Shown here piece after piece: positions 48,134 to 56,822 of a stretch of 64,000 nt of DNA (positions are counted from its first letter, which is position 1; every line of letters begins with the position of its first letter). Source of the stretch: CBDCBA01 sp965214125. GTDB taxonomy: Bacteria > Planctomycetota > Phycisphaerae > Tepidisphaerales > Tepidisphaeraceae. The translations under genes were made by a program, and so were the position numbers. Under the pieces are notes generated by a model. That model saw nothing but the letters and a program-made list of their open reading frames with translations, was not told where the DNA came from and searched no databases. Location of the stretch: the NCBI GenBank assembly GCA_965214125.1, contig CBDCBA010000024.1, positions 62,001-126,000 of the forward strand, given 5' to 3'.

Positions 48134-49318
48134 GTGACGCAGTTCGTCGAGAACCTGGTCGACTCGGTCGAGGAGTCCGCGAAGCAGGCGGCCAAGCAGA
48201 ACGTGGGGCGGCCCAAGGCGCGGCAGCTTCTGGCGGCGCTCAAGCACAAGCGGCGCATCTGCGTGACCTGCCACCGCTACCCCGATCCCGACGCCCTCGG
48301 CTCCGCGGCGGCGCTCGTCTACCTCCTGAACGAACGCCTGCCCGAACTGCCCGACAAGCTTGCTCTCGAGAACGGCTCGCTGCGGCCCGAGGTGTGCATG
48401 AGCGTCGACGGCGACGCCGGCATCGGCATGAATGCCGCCTTCACCCGGCACGGCCGCTTCGAGCTCACCCAGTGGGACGCCGACCGGTTCAATCCCGAGC
48501 ACCCCGAGAGTTACGACGCCGTGGTGCTGTGCGACGTGCAGCCGAGCTTCCCGTACTCGCCGCTGACGCCGCCGATCCTCGACCAACTGAAGGATCGCCA
48601 ACCGACGGCGATTGTCGACCACCACCGCGCCCGCGGGCGGAAGCCGAGTGCGCCGTTCGTCGACATCCGCACCGACGTGGGCTCGACGGCGAGCATCGTC
48701 TTCAGCTACTTTATGGAGCTCGACGTCGATCCCCCGCCCGACCTGGCGGCGACGATGCTGTACGCGATCGAAAGCGACCTTGCCGGCGCCGCCGGGCAAC
48801 CGAGCGATTTGGACAACGCCGCCCTCTCCACGCTGACGATGCGGGCGGATACGAAGCGATTGTACCGCATGCGGCACGTGTCGCTGCCGCGGCATTACTT
48901 CGTGAGCTACGCCAACGCGCTGGCGGACGCAACCGTCTACGAGTGCGCGCTCTTCGCCCATCTCGGCCCGATCACGGCGCTGGAGAAACCGGCAGTCATC
49001 GCCGACTTTTTGCTGCGGTGCGACGGCATCGACTGGGCGGTCGTGACGGCGCTGGCGGGCGAGAACGAGGAGGGGCGACCCCGGCGGCTGGTTGTCAGCG
49101 CCCGCGCCGGCAAGCTCGACCTGTCGGCCGGCGAGGCGATGCGCAAGGCAATGGCCGACCTCGGCGAAGGGGGCGGCCACCGCACGAAGGCGGGCGGGTT
49201 CATCCCGCTGGACAACGGCACCCCGACCGAGATCGACCGCGTCCGCCTGAAGTTCCGCCAAAACCTGCTGACCGCCCTCAAGCTCCCGTCCGATTGCCGC
49301 GGCGGCCCGCTGATTTAG
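48134..49318 (+). CDS. DHH-family phosphoesterase (nanoRNase/NrnA-like)
   Basis: This 394-residue protein is of the DHH superfamily, whose members degrade short RNA (nanoRNase) or cyclic dinucleotides with two metal ions. Motifs present are CVTCHRYPDPDALGSAAAL (the DxD type metal site), AVVLCDVQPSF, TAIVDHHRARG (the DHH motif), DVGSTASIVFSY and the DHHA1 end GEGGGHRTKAGGF. GTG 48134 is used because the ATG at 48110 overlaps the divergent rhodanese start codon. The two genes' promoters must therefore lie inside each other's 5' regions. Confidence 0.85.
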   Translation: MTQFVENLVDSVEESAKQAAKQNVGRPKARQLLAALKHKRRICVTCHRYPDPDALGSAAALVYLLNERLPELPDKLALENGSLRPEVCMSVDGDAGIGMNAAFTRHGRFELTQWDADRFNPEHPESYDAVVLCDVQPSFPYSPLTPPILDQLKDRQPTAIVDHHRARGRKPSAPFVDIRTDVGSTASIVFSYFMELDVDPPPDLAATMLYAIESDLAGAAGQPSDLDNAALSTLTMRADTKRLYRMRHVSLPRHYFVSYANALADATVYECALFAHLGPITALEKPAVIADFLLRCDGIDWAVVTALAGENEEGRPRRLVVSARAGKLDLSAGEAMRKAMADLGEGGGHRTKAGGFIPLDNGTPTEIDRVRLKFRQNLLTALKLPSDCRGGPLI

Positions 49319-49394
49319 GCCGATTGCGAGGACGACGGCTCGACACCGGGGCCAGTCCTGTTCCTTGATCCGAACGAAGAAAACTGAGCGTGCG

Positions 49395-49937
49395 TCAATC
49401 GGCTCGCGCGGCGGCGCTGCGCTCGCTCGACGACAGGAGCAGCGAGGCGATCAGGCTCATCAGCACACTGGCGGCGAAGGCCCAGATGCCCCACTCGAGG
49501 TGCAGTTCGCTGCGGCCGGGCAGGCCCTTGACGACCAGGATGAACAGCGCGAGCACCGTTACATCGAGCATGGAGAACTTGCCCGCGTGGTGGGCCAATT
49601 TCAACGCGAGGCCGCCGGTCCCGCCGCGGCGGATCACCTCGTTGGCGTAAGCCATGACCGCCAATTTGAGCGTCGGGAAGCAGGCGCTGAAGGCGATGAG
49701 AACCAAACCGATCGCCACGTCGCCGGTTTCGATCAGCTTGAGGATGCCGCCGATCAGGCTGTAGGTGACATTCTCCTCCGCGATGATTTCGGGCGCGATC
49801 AGGCGCAGCCAGCCGTCGTAGCGGCCAAAGCTCGTGGTGATCGTCATGCACGGCGCGACCAGGCCCAGCCCCAGCAGGACGGCCGCGGGAAGCACGAGCA
49901 GGCGGATCAGCCGGGCCCTCCACGCAAGGCGGGTCAT
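49395..49937 (-). CDS. paraquat-inducible protein A (PqiA)-like membrane protein
   Basis: This 180-residue protein carries one PqiA-type four-helix domain. Sequence such as MTRLAWRARLIRLLVLPAAVLLGLGLVAPCMTITT, ACFPTLKLAVMAYANEV and HAGKFSMLDVTVLALFILVVKGLP matches the family. E. coli PqiA has two such domains and works with MCE proteins in lipid transport; here there is one domain and no MCE gene nearby. ATG 49937 overlaps the stop of the upstream gene (ATGA), so expression is coupled. Confidence 0.82.
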   Translation of the reverse strand: MTRLAWRARLIRLLVLPAAVLLGLGLVAPCMTITTSFGRYDGWLRLIAPEIIAEENVTYSLIGGILKLIETGDVAIGLVLIAFSACFPTLKLAVMAYANEVIRRGGTGGLALKLAHHAGKFSMLDVTVLALFILVVKGLPGRSELHLEWGIWAFAASVLMSLIASLLLSSSERSAAARAD

Positions 49938-50629
49938 CGGGCGCTCGCGCGTTCGAGGAGGTCGGGCAGGTCCATGTCGCGCGGGACCAGGTCGAGCACG
50001 AGCCGCCGCACGCCGCCCGCATCGAACGTGAGCTCGTTCACGTCCTCCTCGAGCGTCGCCAGCGGCAAATCGAATCGACCGGCCTGGTCGCTGGACATCA
50101 CGTCGTCGTCCCACACTTCGATCGTCAGCACGCCGCCATCGCCCGCGTGAACCAGCGGCGCGTTGACCGCCGCGGCGACCTCCACCTCACCGCGCAGGAT
50201 CGCATCCTTGAGGTCGAGGCGGAGCAGGTCCCACTCGGCGATCAGGGTGTCGTCGCGCTGGGCGCTCTCGAAGACAAGCGTGCCGTTCCAGAAGAGCTTG
50301 TAATTGATGTCCGGCGCCCCGCCGCCCGTGTCCCAGGCGTCATCATCTTGGGGGGAACTGGCGAGTTCGACCAGCTTGACGTGCGCGTAGTAATCGGCCC
50401 CGGACCGGACAAGCGTGCGGCGGGTCGGAGACCCAGACGGCGTTCCGCGTTTCGCGGTCGAACGAGCCGTGGGGGGCACCACGTCGTCCGACTCCGAGGC
50501 AAAGGGCGACGTTCCGCGTAGCTGCCACCACCCGGCCGCGGCGACGCCGACAACGAGAAGGAACGTCAGCAGCGCCATCAGCCAGCCGGGCCACCGGCTG
50601 GGGGTACGACTCGGCGTTTCGTCGGCCAC
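49934..50629 (-). CDS. single-span membrane protein with C2-like exterior domain
   Basis: This is a 231-residue protein with one N-terminal membrane anchor (about residues 16-36, WLMALLTFLLVVGVAAAGWWQL), a Ser/Thr/Arg-rich linker and a soluble C-terminal domain. The latter has VKLVELASSPQDDDAWD, DINYKLFWNGTLVFES, and WDLLRLDLKDAI with an EVWDDD acidic loop reminiscent of C2-type folds. The start is GTG 50629. It is translationally coupled to the PqiA-like gene. The function is unknown; the pairing suggests a membrane complex. Confidence 0.6.
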   Translation of the reverse strand: MADETPSRTPSRWPGWLMALLTFLLVVGVAAAGWWQLRGTSPFASESDDVVPPTARSTAKRGTPSGSPTRRTLVRSGADYYAHVKLVELASSPQDDDAWDTGGGAPDINYKLFWNGTLVFESAQRDDTLIAEWDLLRLDLKDAILRGEVEVAAAVNAPLVHAGDGGVLTIEVWDDDVMSSDQAGRFDLPLATLEEDVNELTFDAGGVRRLVLDLVPRDMDLPDLLERASAR

Positions 50630-50638
50630 GGGGTCATC

Positions 50639-51328
50639 CTACGCCTTGAGTTGGTCGGCCCAGCGTTGCAACACCTCGTGCTGCGGCTTGCGACGACCGA
50701 GGCGGGTCATCTCGGCGAGTTTGAGAATCGGCAGGTTGGGCAGCAGCACGCTGGACTCGACCGACGCGTACGCCCCATCACGCAGGCGGCGCACGTCAAG
50801 GTCGCTGTTCTCCCAACGCCACAGTTCGGCAATGCCCATGGCGGCGAAGGCGGGCTCCTTGCTGACCGTGTGGCTGGTCAGATCGATCTCGATGACGAGA
50901 TCTGGCGGGTTGTGGACCAGCAGGTTGGTTCGGTTCTCCTTCAGCGATGGCGGCTTGGCCAGCACGTAGTAGGCCTCGTCCGCCTCGGCTCCACGGTCGA
51001 TCTGCTCACTGGAGAGGGTCAGGCTTCCAACGCCCCGGACCGGCACGTTCCGGATGAAGCAGTACAGTTCGAAGAGCCGCGCGATGAGCTTCTTGTCGTC
51101 CTCGTGTCGCAGGGAAACGGGTGATGCCATGACTTCAATGCTGTTGCCGTCGTAGACGATCTGCTGACTCGCATCCACGTCCTCCCGAAGCTTGTGGTAC
51201 AGCTCCCAGGTTGCGTTGCGAAAGAGCACACTGCTCGGTGTAGTGACGACCACACTTGCCCGCTGGGCCACGATCGGAGTCGACGACGGCGCCTCACTTG
51301 TTGCCACGGTGTCGGTTGCCACGGTCAT
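50639..51328 (-). CDS. Uma2-family (DUF820) putative nuclease
   Basis: This is a 229-residue protein of the Uma2 family, PD-(D/E)XK nuclease-like proteins common in cyanobacteria and planctomycetes. Features include DGNSIEVMASPVSLRHEDD, GAEADEAYYVL, PPDLVIEIDLTSHTVSKE (the PDxxIEI core) and GIAELWRWENSDLDVRRL. The ATG is at 51328. It stands alone, divergent from the AAA+ ATPase gene. Activity is inferred from the family only. Confidence 0.88.
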   Translation of the reverse strand: MTVATDTVATSEAPSSTPIVAQRASVVVTTPSSVLFRNATWELYHKLREDVDASQQIVYDGNSIEVMASPVSLRHEDDKKLIARLFELYCFIRNVPVRGVGSLTLSSEQIDRGAEADEAYYVLAKPPSLKENRTNLLVHNPPDLVIEIDLTSHTVSKEPAFAAMGIAELWRWENSDLDVRRLRDGAYASVESSVLLPNLPILKLAEMTRLGRRKPQHEVLQRWADQLKA

Positions 51329-51430
51329 GCGTTAAGTCTACCACGCCCGCCCGCTGGATCTCGCGGCGGATGACCGGAAGTGCCGCCCCTAACGTTGGGC
51401 GGACTCTTCGACCCTCACGCTGTACCCACG

Positions 51431-52885
51431 ATGCCCGATTTCGCCGAACGCTCCGCCCACCCCGACGCCGCCACGCTCGGGCAGCTCAAGGACACCGATT
51501 ACCAGTTCCTCCCGGTCAAGGACGAGCTGCGCAAAAACCTCATCGCCAAGCTTCGCGCGAAAGAGGAGCTCTTCCCCGGCATACGCGGCTACCGCGACAG
51601 CGTGGTCCCGCAGATCGTCAACGGCCTGCTCGCCAAGCACGATCTGCTCTTCCTCGGCCTCCGCGGGCAGGCCAAGACGCGCATCCTGCGCATGCTCCCG
51701 ACGCTGCTCGACGAGTGGATTCCCGTGCTCGGCGGGCTCGACCTCAACGACGACCCCCTTCAGCCCAGCACCCAGGCCGGCAAGCGCATGATCGCCGAGC
51801 ACGGCGACGACACGCCGATCGAGTGGGTTCATCGCAGCGAGCGCTACCAGGAAAAACTTGCCACCCCCGACGTGACCATCGCCGATTTGATTGGCGAGAT
51901 TGACCTCGTCAAGCACGCCGAGGGCCGCTACCTCAGTGACGAGTCGACCATGCACTTCGGCCTGATCCCGCGGGCCAACCGCGGCATCTTCGCGATCAAC
52001 GAGCTGCCCGACCTCTCGCCGCGCATCCAGGTGGGGCTCTTCAACGTCTTGGAAGAGCGCGACGTGCAGATTCGCGGCTACCCCGTGCGGCTGGAGCTCG
52101 ACGTCTTCCTGACCTTCAGCGCGAATCCGGAGGATTACACCAACCGCGGCCGCATCGTCACGCCGTTGAAGGATCGCATCGGCACGGTCGTTCGCACCCA
52201 CTACCCGGCGAGCGTGCAGGAGGGGATCGCGATCGCCAACGAAAACGCCTGGCTCGATCGCGACGAGGGCAAAGCCGGCAGCGGCGTGGGCGTGGTCGTG
52301 CCACCGTTCATGCAGCTCATCATCGAGGAAGTCGTGCGTCTGGCGCGCAAGAGCCCGCACGTTTCACAGGCCTCGGGCGTGTCGGTGCGGACGAGCATCG
52401 CCAACCTCGAAGCCGCCGTCAGCAACGCCGAGCGGCGTGGCATCCTCACCGGCGAGGAGCGCGTCGCCGTGCGGCCCTGCGATTTGCAACACCTTGTCGC
52501 CAGCAGTCGCGGCAAGGTGGAGATGACCCTCGCCGAGGACGATGCGAGCGAGGACAAGCTCATCAAGTCTCTGGTCGGCGAGGCCGTGAAGGGCGTGTTC
52601 GACGCCGTGGCCGACCCGGACGACTTCGAAGAGATCAGCGAGCAGTTCCAGGGCAACCTGAGCTTCCCGGCCGATGATGAGCTGCCGGCGAAAGAGTTTG
52701 TCGAGAACATGAAGGCCGTCGACGGCCTGCTCAAGGGAGCCAAGCAGGTTTGCCGTGGCCTGCAAATGGACGCTGACGACCCGCAGGTGCTTGCCGCCGC
52801 CGGGGAACTCCTACTCGAAGGGCTGTACGTCCACAACCGCCTGAGCAAGTTCGACACCGACGGCAAGGCCTTCTTCAAGCGGTGA
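51431..52885 (+). CDS. AAA+ ATPase, magnesium chelatase/MoxR-like
   Basis: This 484-residue AAA+ ATPase is of the Mg-chelatase subunit I/MoxR group, chaperone-like machines. The Walker A region reads FLGLRGQAKTRILR, with Ala in place of the usual Gly before Lys-Thr. The Walker B region reads GIFAINELPDL, followed by the chelatase-like SPRIQVGLFNVLEERDVQIRGYPVRLELDVFLTFSANPED segment and the arginine-finger TPLKDRIGT. The C-terminal third is helical and acidic. ATG 51431 is used. Such ATPases normally pair with a VWA protein, which is absent here; a membrane protein gene overlaps its stop. Confidence 0.85.
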   Translation: MPDFAERSAHPDAATLGQLKDTDYQFLPVKDELRKNLIAKLRAKEELFPGIRGYRDSVVPQIVNGLLAKHDLLFLGLRGQAKTRILRMLPTLLDEWIPVLGGLDLNDDPLQPSTQAGKRMIAEHGDDTPIEWVHRSERYQEKLATPDVTIADLIGEIDLVKHAEGRYLSDESTMHFGLIPRANRGIFAINELPDLSPRIQVGLFNVLEERDVQIRGYPVRLELDVFLTFSANPEDYTNRGRIVTPLKDRIGTVVRTHYPASVQEGIAIANENAWLDRDEGKAGSGVGVVVPPFMQLIIEEVVRLARKSPHVSQASGVSVRTSIANLEAAVSNAERRGILTGEERVAVRPCDLQHLVASSRGKVEMTLAEDDASEDKLIKSLVGEAVKGVFDAVADPDDFEEISEQFQGNLSFPADDELPAKEFVENMKAVDGLLKGAKQVCRGLQMDADDPQVLAAAGELLLEGLYVHNRLSKFDTDGKAFFKR

Positions 52886-53511
52886 GCTTTCCACCTTCTC
52901 CCACGGCGATCGGCCGGCCCGAGACCTTCGGGCCGGCCGTGGCGTTGGCGGCCTACTTGTGCGCCGGATTGGTCGCCCTCGCGGCCACGTCCTTCGGCTG
53001 GCGGTGGTCGCTTGACTGGCCCCGCACGCCGGGCCTCTACGCGACGCAAGCGACGGCGACCGCCCTGCTGTTCGCCTCGCTCCTGTTGGGTAGCGGCTGG
53101 CTAAAGCGCCCGCGGCTCGCGTGGGGCGGAGTGGGAGGCGGAGTTGTACTGCTGTTGGCCGCGACCGCGGTCGAGCCCAGGCCGTTACCCGTCGTGCCGG
53201 CGATGATTGCAGGCGTCTCGCTGTGGCTCATCGCCCTGCACCGCCTCAGTGTGCGGCTGCCAAGCACCGCGGGGCTTGGGTGGCCCATCCTGGCGCTGCT
53301 GCTGCTGGTCGATCTGCTCGCGAGCGGCGGCTGGGTGGGCATCGCGAGGTCGATCTCCACTTCCCCCCACCAAGTGGGCGGAGCCTGCCTCGGACTCCTC
53401 AGCGTGGCCCTCGCGACGGATTTGCTGCACTGGCGTGGCACGGAGCGTCGGCCTGTCGCACTGCGACAAATTGCGGCCGACAACCTGTCCACAAGCCATT
53501 CCCAATCGTAG
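52882..53511 (+). CDS. polytopic membrane protein coupled to the AAA+ ATPase
   Basis: This 209-residue protein has about six hydrophobic helices (for example AVALAAYLCAGLVALAATSF, GGVVLLLAATAVE, LGWPILALLLLVDLLA) and a short basic C-terminal tail. The family is not recognised. GTG 52882 overlaps the ATPase stop (GTGA), so the two are co-translated and may form a membrane-bound AAA+ complex. The mraZ promoter starts about 110 bases later. Confidence 0.6.
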   Translation: MSFPPSPTAIGRPETFGPAVALAAYLCAGLVALAATSFGWRWSLDWPRTPGLYATQATATALLFASLLLGSGWLKRPRLAWGGVGGGVVLLLAATAVEPRPLPVVPAMIAGVSLWLIALHRLSVRLPSTAGLGWPILALLLLVDLLASGGWVGIARSISTSPHQVGGACLGLLSVALATDLLHWRGTERRPVALRQIAADNLSTSHSQS

Positions 53512-53622
53512 ATTTTCTTCTCAAACCACCGTGGAAGAACAGGTTACAGAACACAACCCACGTTCTCGACGCCGCTTACGCGGCCGAGACGGGGGTCGGT
53601 TGTGCCGACTGGGGCGACGAGT

Positions 53623-53674
53623 TTGCCAAGTGGGAGGAAGTGGGTAGAGTTCCCGCATCGAGTCGCCAGGTGGG
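53623..53674 (+). promoter_or_regulatory. mraZ promoter with MraZ boxes
   Basis: A sigma70-like promoter, TTGCCA (53623-53628) and TAGAGT (53645-53650) with a 16-base spacer, contains GTGGG boxes at 53630-53634 and 53640-53644, 10 bases apart. A third GTGGG is at 53670-53674, three further turns on. MraZ is known to bind repeated GTGGG-type sites with 5-base spacers, so autorepression is expected. Confidence 0.7.
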
Positions 53675-53771
53675 AGCGGGAACGTCATCCGACGCTTTCT
53701 CCACCCGCCGAACGGCTCGATGGACGGCCTGCTGGAAGCGGCCGCGTGTGTGACGGAAACGACCGGCCTGG

Positions 53772-54359
53772 ATGGGCCGCCGCCCGTGCTCCGACCCACC
53801 CGTGACGCCTCCCGCCGACCAGGTTCCTCCCACTTCTCCCCACGCCGCCGAGATGGCCGCTGCGGGTGGTGCGGGTGGTGCAGGCAAGGCTGTGGCGGCC
53901 GATCCGTTTTTCATTGGTCAGTTTCCGCTGACGGTGGACGACAAGGGTCGGCTGCTGATTCCGAGCGAGGTGCGCAAGGAACTGAACGAGGACCGAGACG
54001 GCAAGAGCTTTATCCTGATCACCGGCCCCAACGGGCAACTGTGGTTGTACCCGGAGACGTTCTACAAGGAAAGGATCGCGCCGCGATCCAGTGGAGCGAC
54101 GCCGGACCCCGACGAGATGGACTACTCGCTGATGCTCTACGGCACCTCGGCGAAGCTGACGCCCGACAAGGCGGGCCGGGTCCTGCTGCCGGACATCGCG
54201 GTGGACCGCGAGTGGCTGGGCAGGAACGTGGTGCTGGTGGGCGTCCGCGAGCACCTGGAGCTCTGGCGTCGCGAGGATTGGCAGGAGTTCCTGCAACAGA
54301 ACAAGACGCGGGCCCGCGAACTAGCCGCCCGCTTCCGCAACCGACCCACGCCGGCCTAG
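53772..54359 (+). CDS. mraZ: division/cell-wall cluster transcriptional repressor MraZ
   Basis: This is a DNA-binding ring protein with two AbrB-like swapped-hairpin repeats. First repeat: FPLTVDDKGRLLIPSEVRKEL, then LWLYPETFY. Second repeat: GTSAKLTPDKAGRVLLPDIAVD and REHLELWRREDW. It has 195 residues including a Pro/Ala-rich N-terminal extension of about 40 residues that is not typical. The real start could be GTG 53802 or ATG 53853; ATG 53772 is the earliest. MraZ binding boxes lie 100-140 bases upstream. The usual partner rsmH is not downstream here but on the opposite strand beyond 56.8 kb. Confidence 0.93.
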   Translation: MGRRPCSDPPVTPPADQVPPTSPHAAEMAAAGGAGGAGKAVAADPFFIGQFPLTVDDKGRLLIPSEVRKELNEDRDGKSFILITGPNGQLWLYPETFYKERIAPRSSGATPDPDEMDYSLMLYGTSAKLTPDKAGRVLLPDIAVDREWLGRNVVLVGVREHLELWRREDWQEFLQQNKTRARELAARFRNRPTPA

Positions 54360-55544
54360 CCCGAGGGCACCGCCGGTCAACCTGGAGAGCCCGGCCGCGA
54401 CAGGTGGCGGGCAAAGCTGACGCGAACCACAACCCGTCGTGCAGGACCGCGAAAGTTCGCGATGCTCCCGCGGACGGACCGGCGAACCGGCCGGAGACAT
54501 TTCAACCCCCGAATCACCCAGCGGCGAGAAGGAGACTGCCGCCCGAGAGGAACGCGCTCGCCCCCGAGGCACGCCGTTCCGTCAAGGACGACCGCCTGCT
54601 CACCGCCTCGGCCCCCGCTGGCTCGGCCCCACGCCTGATGGCAACGGGCCGTTCCGGCGGTGGCCCGAAGCGGCCCCCCGACCCCGCGAGTGCCCGCCAA
54701 CGGACCCCGGCCTGCCAGAACACCTCTTGCAACCGCCGACCCCGAAGCGTGACGCCCATGTTCCACCGAATGCCCCGCGCCTTCCAACGAACGCCTCGCT
54801 CCGCCAAAGCGGGATCTGATCGGGACGCCGCTTGCTGAACCACCACCTGCTCGATATCGACCCGACCCGCCCCAAGAGACCACCCGACTCAACGGCCGCA
54901 CCCGATTGCGTGCGATTCCGAACAACCTGAAGCACCCAGATTTCTTCGCTTTCCCGGCAGCGTGACGGACCGAACATCGGACGTTCACCCGCACGGCGTG
55001 GCGATCTCGCACGGCACACGGATGTGTCGCGTTGCTCAAGCTTCGGCTCGGGCAGCACGCGGGGTCCTGGGGGTTGGTGGCCGGCGATTCGTCGGCACAC
55101 GACCCCGACCATCGGCGATCGGCCTGCACCTCCTCACGGCACTGAGGACGTGCGGGACTCGCTCACGATGGCCCCGCCACGCGACCCTTGGCATGAGGCC
55201 GAGGCCCCGCCCCGCCCGTTGGTGATCGCGACGGTGTGCCCGATGGCAAACCCCGACGACCTTCGTCTCCCGCTCCTGCGGTTGGCGGCTCCACTCGGAT
55301 CGTGCGGCCACTCGGCGTGCCCCGACCGGCGAGGTCGGATCGGGTCGTGACTGACGGACCAGTCGCGACCCGATCCACGACCTCGCTCCCAACCCAAGCC
55401 GTGCATCGGTGGCGACCCGCAGACCCGCCACCGGCCGCACGCGCCGGTCGCTCCCGCCGCCCCGAGGACTGTCCACCTCGGCCCCCGGCCCGCTCGCGAC
55501 CCTTCCCGGCCGAACGCTGACCCGTTCGGCCGGGATTTTTTATT
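54360..55544 (+). ncRNA. untranslated region after mraZ, candidate structured RNA
   Basis: About 1,150 bases on the + strand hold no supportable gene and end in a strong intrinsic terminator. A large hairpin pairs 55329-55347 with 55366-55386 (about 19 bases with a 2-base bulge), with a further inner stem. No signature of RNase P RNA, tmRNA or SRP RNA was found. It could be an extended 3' region of the mraZ transcript or a separate RNA. Confidence 0.35.
55505..55544 (+). terminator. strong Rho-independent terminator
   Basis: An 11-base stem (CCCGGCCGAAC with GTTCGGCCGGG) and an 8-base loop are followed by ATTTTTTATT. The T-run shows that it ends + strand transcription coming from mraZ or the non-coding region; the minus-strand FtsL-like gene ends 12 bases away. 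Confidence 0.9.
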
Positions 55545-55555
55545 GGTCGCCATCT

Positions 55556-55879
55556 CTACCACTCGTCGACCGCGCCCCACTCGTCGCCGCCGTCGGCGAG
55601 GGCGTCAGGCAACTCGTGCCACGCCCCGCTGGCATCCGCGGGCCGATCCTGCTCCGCCGCCTGCCGGGCCGCGTGCTGCTCGACCGCCCGCGCCAGAGCA
55701 TCGGGCGCCGTCGCGGTGGCAACCTCCATCTGCTGACGCCAGAGCACACGCTGGCTTTGGACGATCTCCGCGTGCAGCACGCCGCACTCGTGGCGAAGCT
55801 GCAACCGCTGCTGGCGGAGCAGGAGCAGCGTGACGGCAATCGCCGCTCCAACCAGGATGCAAAACAGGAGGCGAAGCAT
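55556..55879 (-). CDS. FtsL-like division protein
   Basis: This 107-residue bitopic protein has the FtsL layout: a very short cytoplasmic start, one membrane helix (LLFCILVGAAIAVTLLLL), then a helical coiled-coil stretch (RQQRLQLRHECGVLHAEIVQSQRVLWRQQME) and an acidic tail. FtsL is poorly conserved in sequence, so the call rests on topology, size and location downstream of rsmH, where ftsL normally sits. ATG 55879 begins just before the helix. Confidence 0.6.
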   Translation of the reverse strand: MLRLLFCILVGAAIAVTLLLLRQQRLQLRHECGVLHAEIVQSQRVLWRQQMEVATATAPDALARAVEQHAARQAAEQDRPADASGAWHELPDALADGGDEWGAVDEW

Positions 55880-55925
55880 GACGCGGCTTGGCAGACGGGT
55901 CGAAATGGGGTGGCCGGGGCAACAA

Positions 55926-56801
55926 TCACTGCGGCAGTTGCAGGACCATGCCCACCTGCAAATCACGCGGGTCGCTCAGCAGATCGCCGTTGAGCGCGAC
56001 GATCTCCTTCCACCGGCGACTCGTGCCGAGCTGGTGCTGCGCGATTGTGCCGAGCACGTCGCCGGGCTTGACGGTGTAGGTGCGGCCGCCGGCGGCGGGA
56101 CGGGCGGGCTCGCGATCGAGCGTCGCGGCGGCCGGGGCGTCGGCGGGAATCTTGTACGCCCGGCCCGCGATGATGAGGTCGGGGTTGCGGGCGAGCTCCG
56201 GGTTGAGCTTCAGAAGGGCCGACCGCGTGTCGGGCGTGTCGCTGCCCATGGTGCGGCGGGCGATTTTGCCGAGTGAATCGCCGGGCTGAGCGGTGTACTC
56301 CTGCACGCGGACCAGTTGCGTCGCGGCCGACGCACTTGCCGACTCCACCGTCTCCACCGGCTGCCCGGCGGCGGCCGCCGCCTGCTCGAGCGTTGACGCC
56401 GGCGTGGAGTTCGGCTGCTCGTGCGACCACTCCGCCGCCGCCTGCGGATCGAGCGGCGTCGCGGCACCGGTCGCCTGCTCGGCCAGCGTCTCGGTCGGCT
56501 GCGACCGGGTGACGACGACCTCCGCGAACGGGTCGGGCGCCGACGCCGTCACCGCCGACGCCTGCTGCGCGGTTGGCTGCGAAACGTAAGGCCGGGAGAC
56601 TTTCACCTCCGCCTCGGGAACGACCACGCCCTCGAGGTGGTTGCCCGGCACGGTCAGGCCGTTGCGGACGCTCTGGCCGGTCGCGGCGAGGGGCGCCTGG
56701 GCGTCGCGGGTGGCGACGGTGACGTGGTCGCTGAGCAATAGGCCGATCACTAGCACGAAGGCCAGTGCCACCAACAATCCAATTTTCGCTTCGCGGGACA
56801 C
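55926..56801 (-). CDS. LysM-domain envelope protein
   Basis: This 291-residue protein is anchored by an N-terminal membrane helix (IGLLVALAFVLVIGLLL), with a long Ala/Thr/Glu/Pro linker and two C-terminal LysM domains that bind peptidoglycan. The first is YTAQPGDSLGKIARRTMG...LLKLNPELARNPDLIIAGRAYKIP; the second is YTVKPGDVLGTIAQHQLG...IVALNGDLLSDPRDLQVGMVLQLP. The start is GTG 56801 with GGAGA just upstream. It lies between rsmH and the FtsL-like gene in the same direction, 21 bases after rsmH, supporting a role in cell wall or division. Confidence 0.88.
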   Translation of the reverse strand: MSREAKIGLLVALAFVLVIGLLLSDHVTVATRDAQAPLAATGQSVRNGLTVPGNHLEGVVVPEAEVKVSRPYVSQPTAQQASAVTASAPDPFAEVVVTRSQPTETLAEQATGAATPLDPQAAAEWSHEQPNSTPASTLEQAAAAAGQPVETVESASASAATQLVRVQEYTAQPGDSLGKIARRTMGSDTPDTRSALLKLNPELARNPDLIIAGRAYKIPADAPAAATLDREPARPAAGGRTYTVKPGDVLGTIAQHQLGTSRRWKEIVALNGDLLSDPRDLQVGMVLQLPQ

Positions 56802-56822
56802 GATTCTCCGGGGAAAAGGCTT

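Noticed and set aside
54377..55129. 250-residue minus-strand open frame in the mraZ gap
   Set aside because: It is Arg/Gly/Ser-rich with no recognisable domain and no ribosome site, and it lies opposite the transcript ended by the strong + strand terminator.
54360..55545. RNase P RNA or tmRNA after mraZ
   Set aside because: The RNase P motif GAGGAAAGTCC, an ACAGAA box and a tRNA-like end were looked for on both strands and not found.
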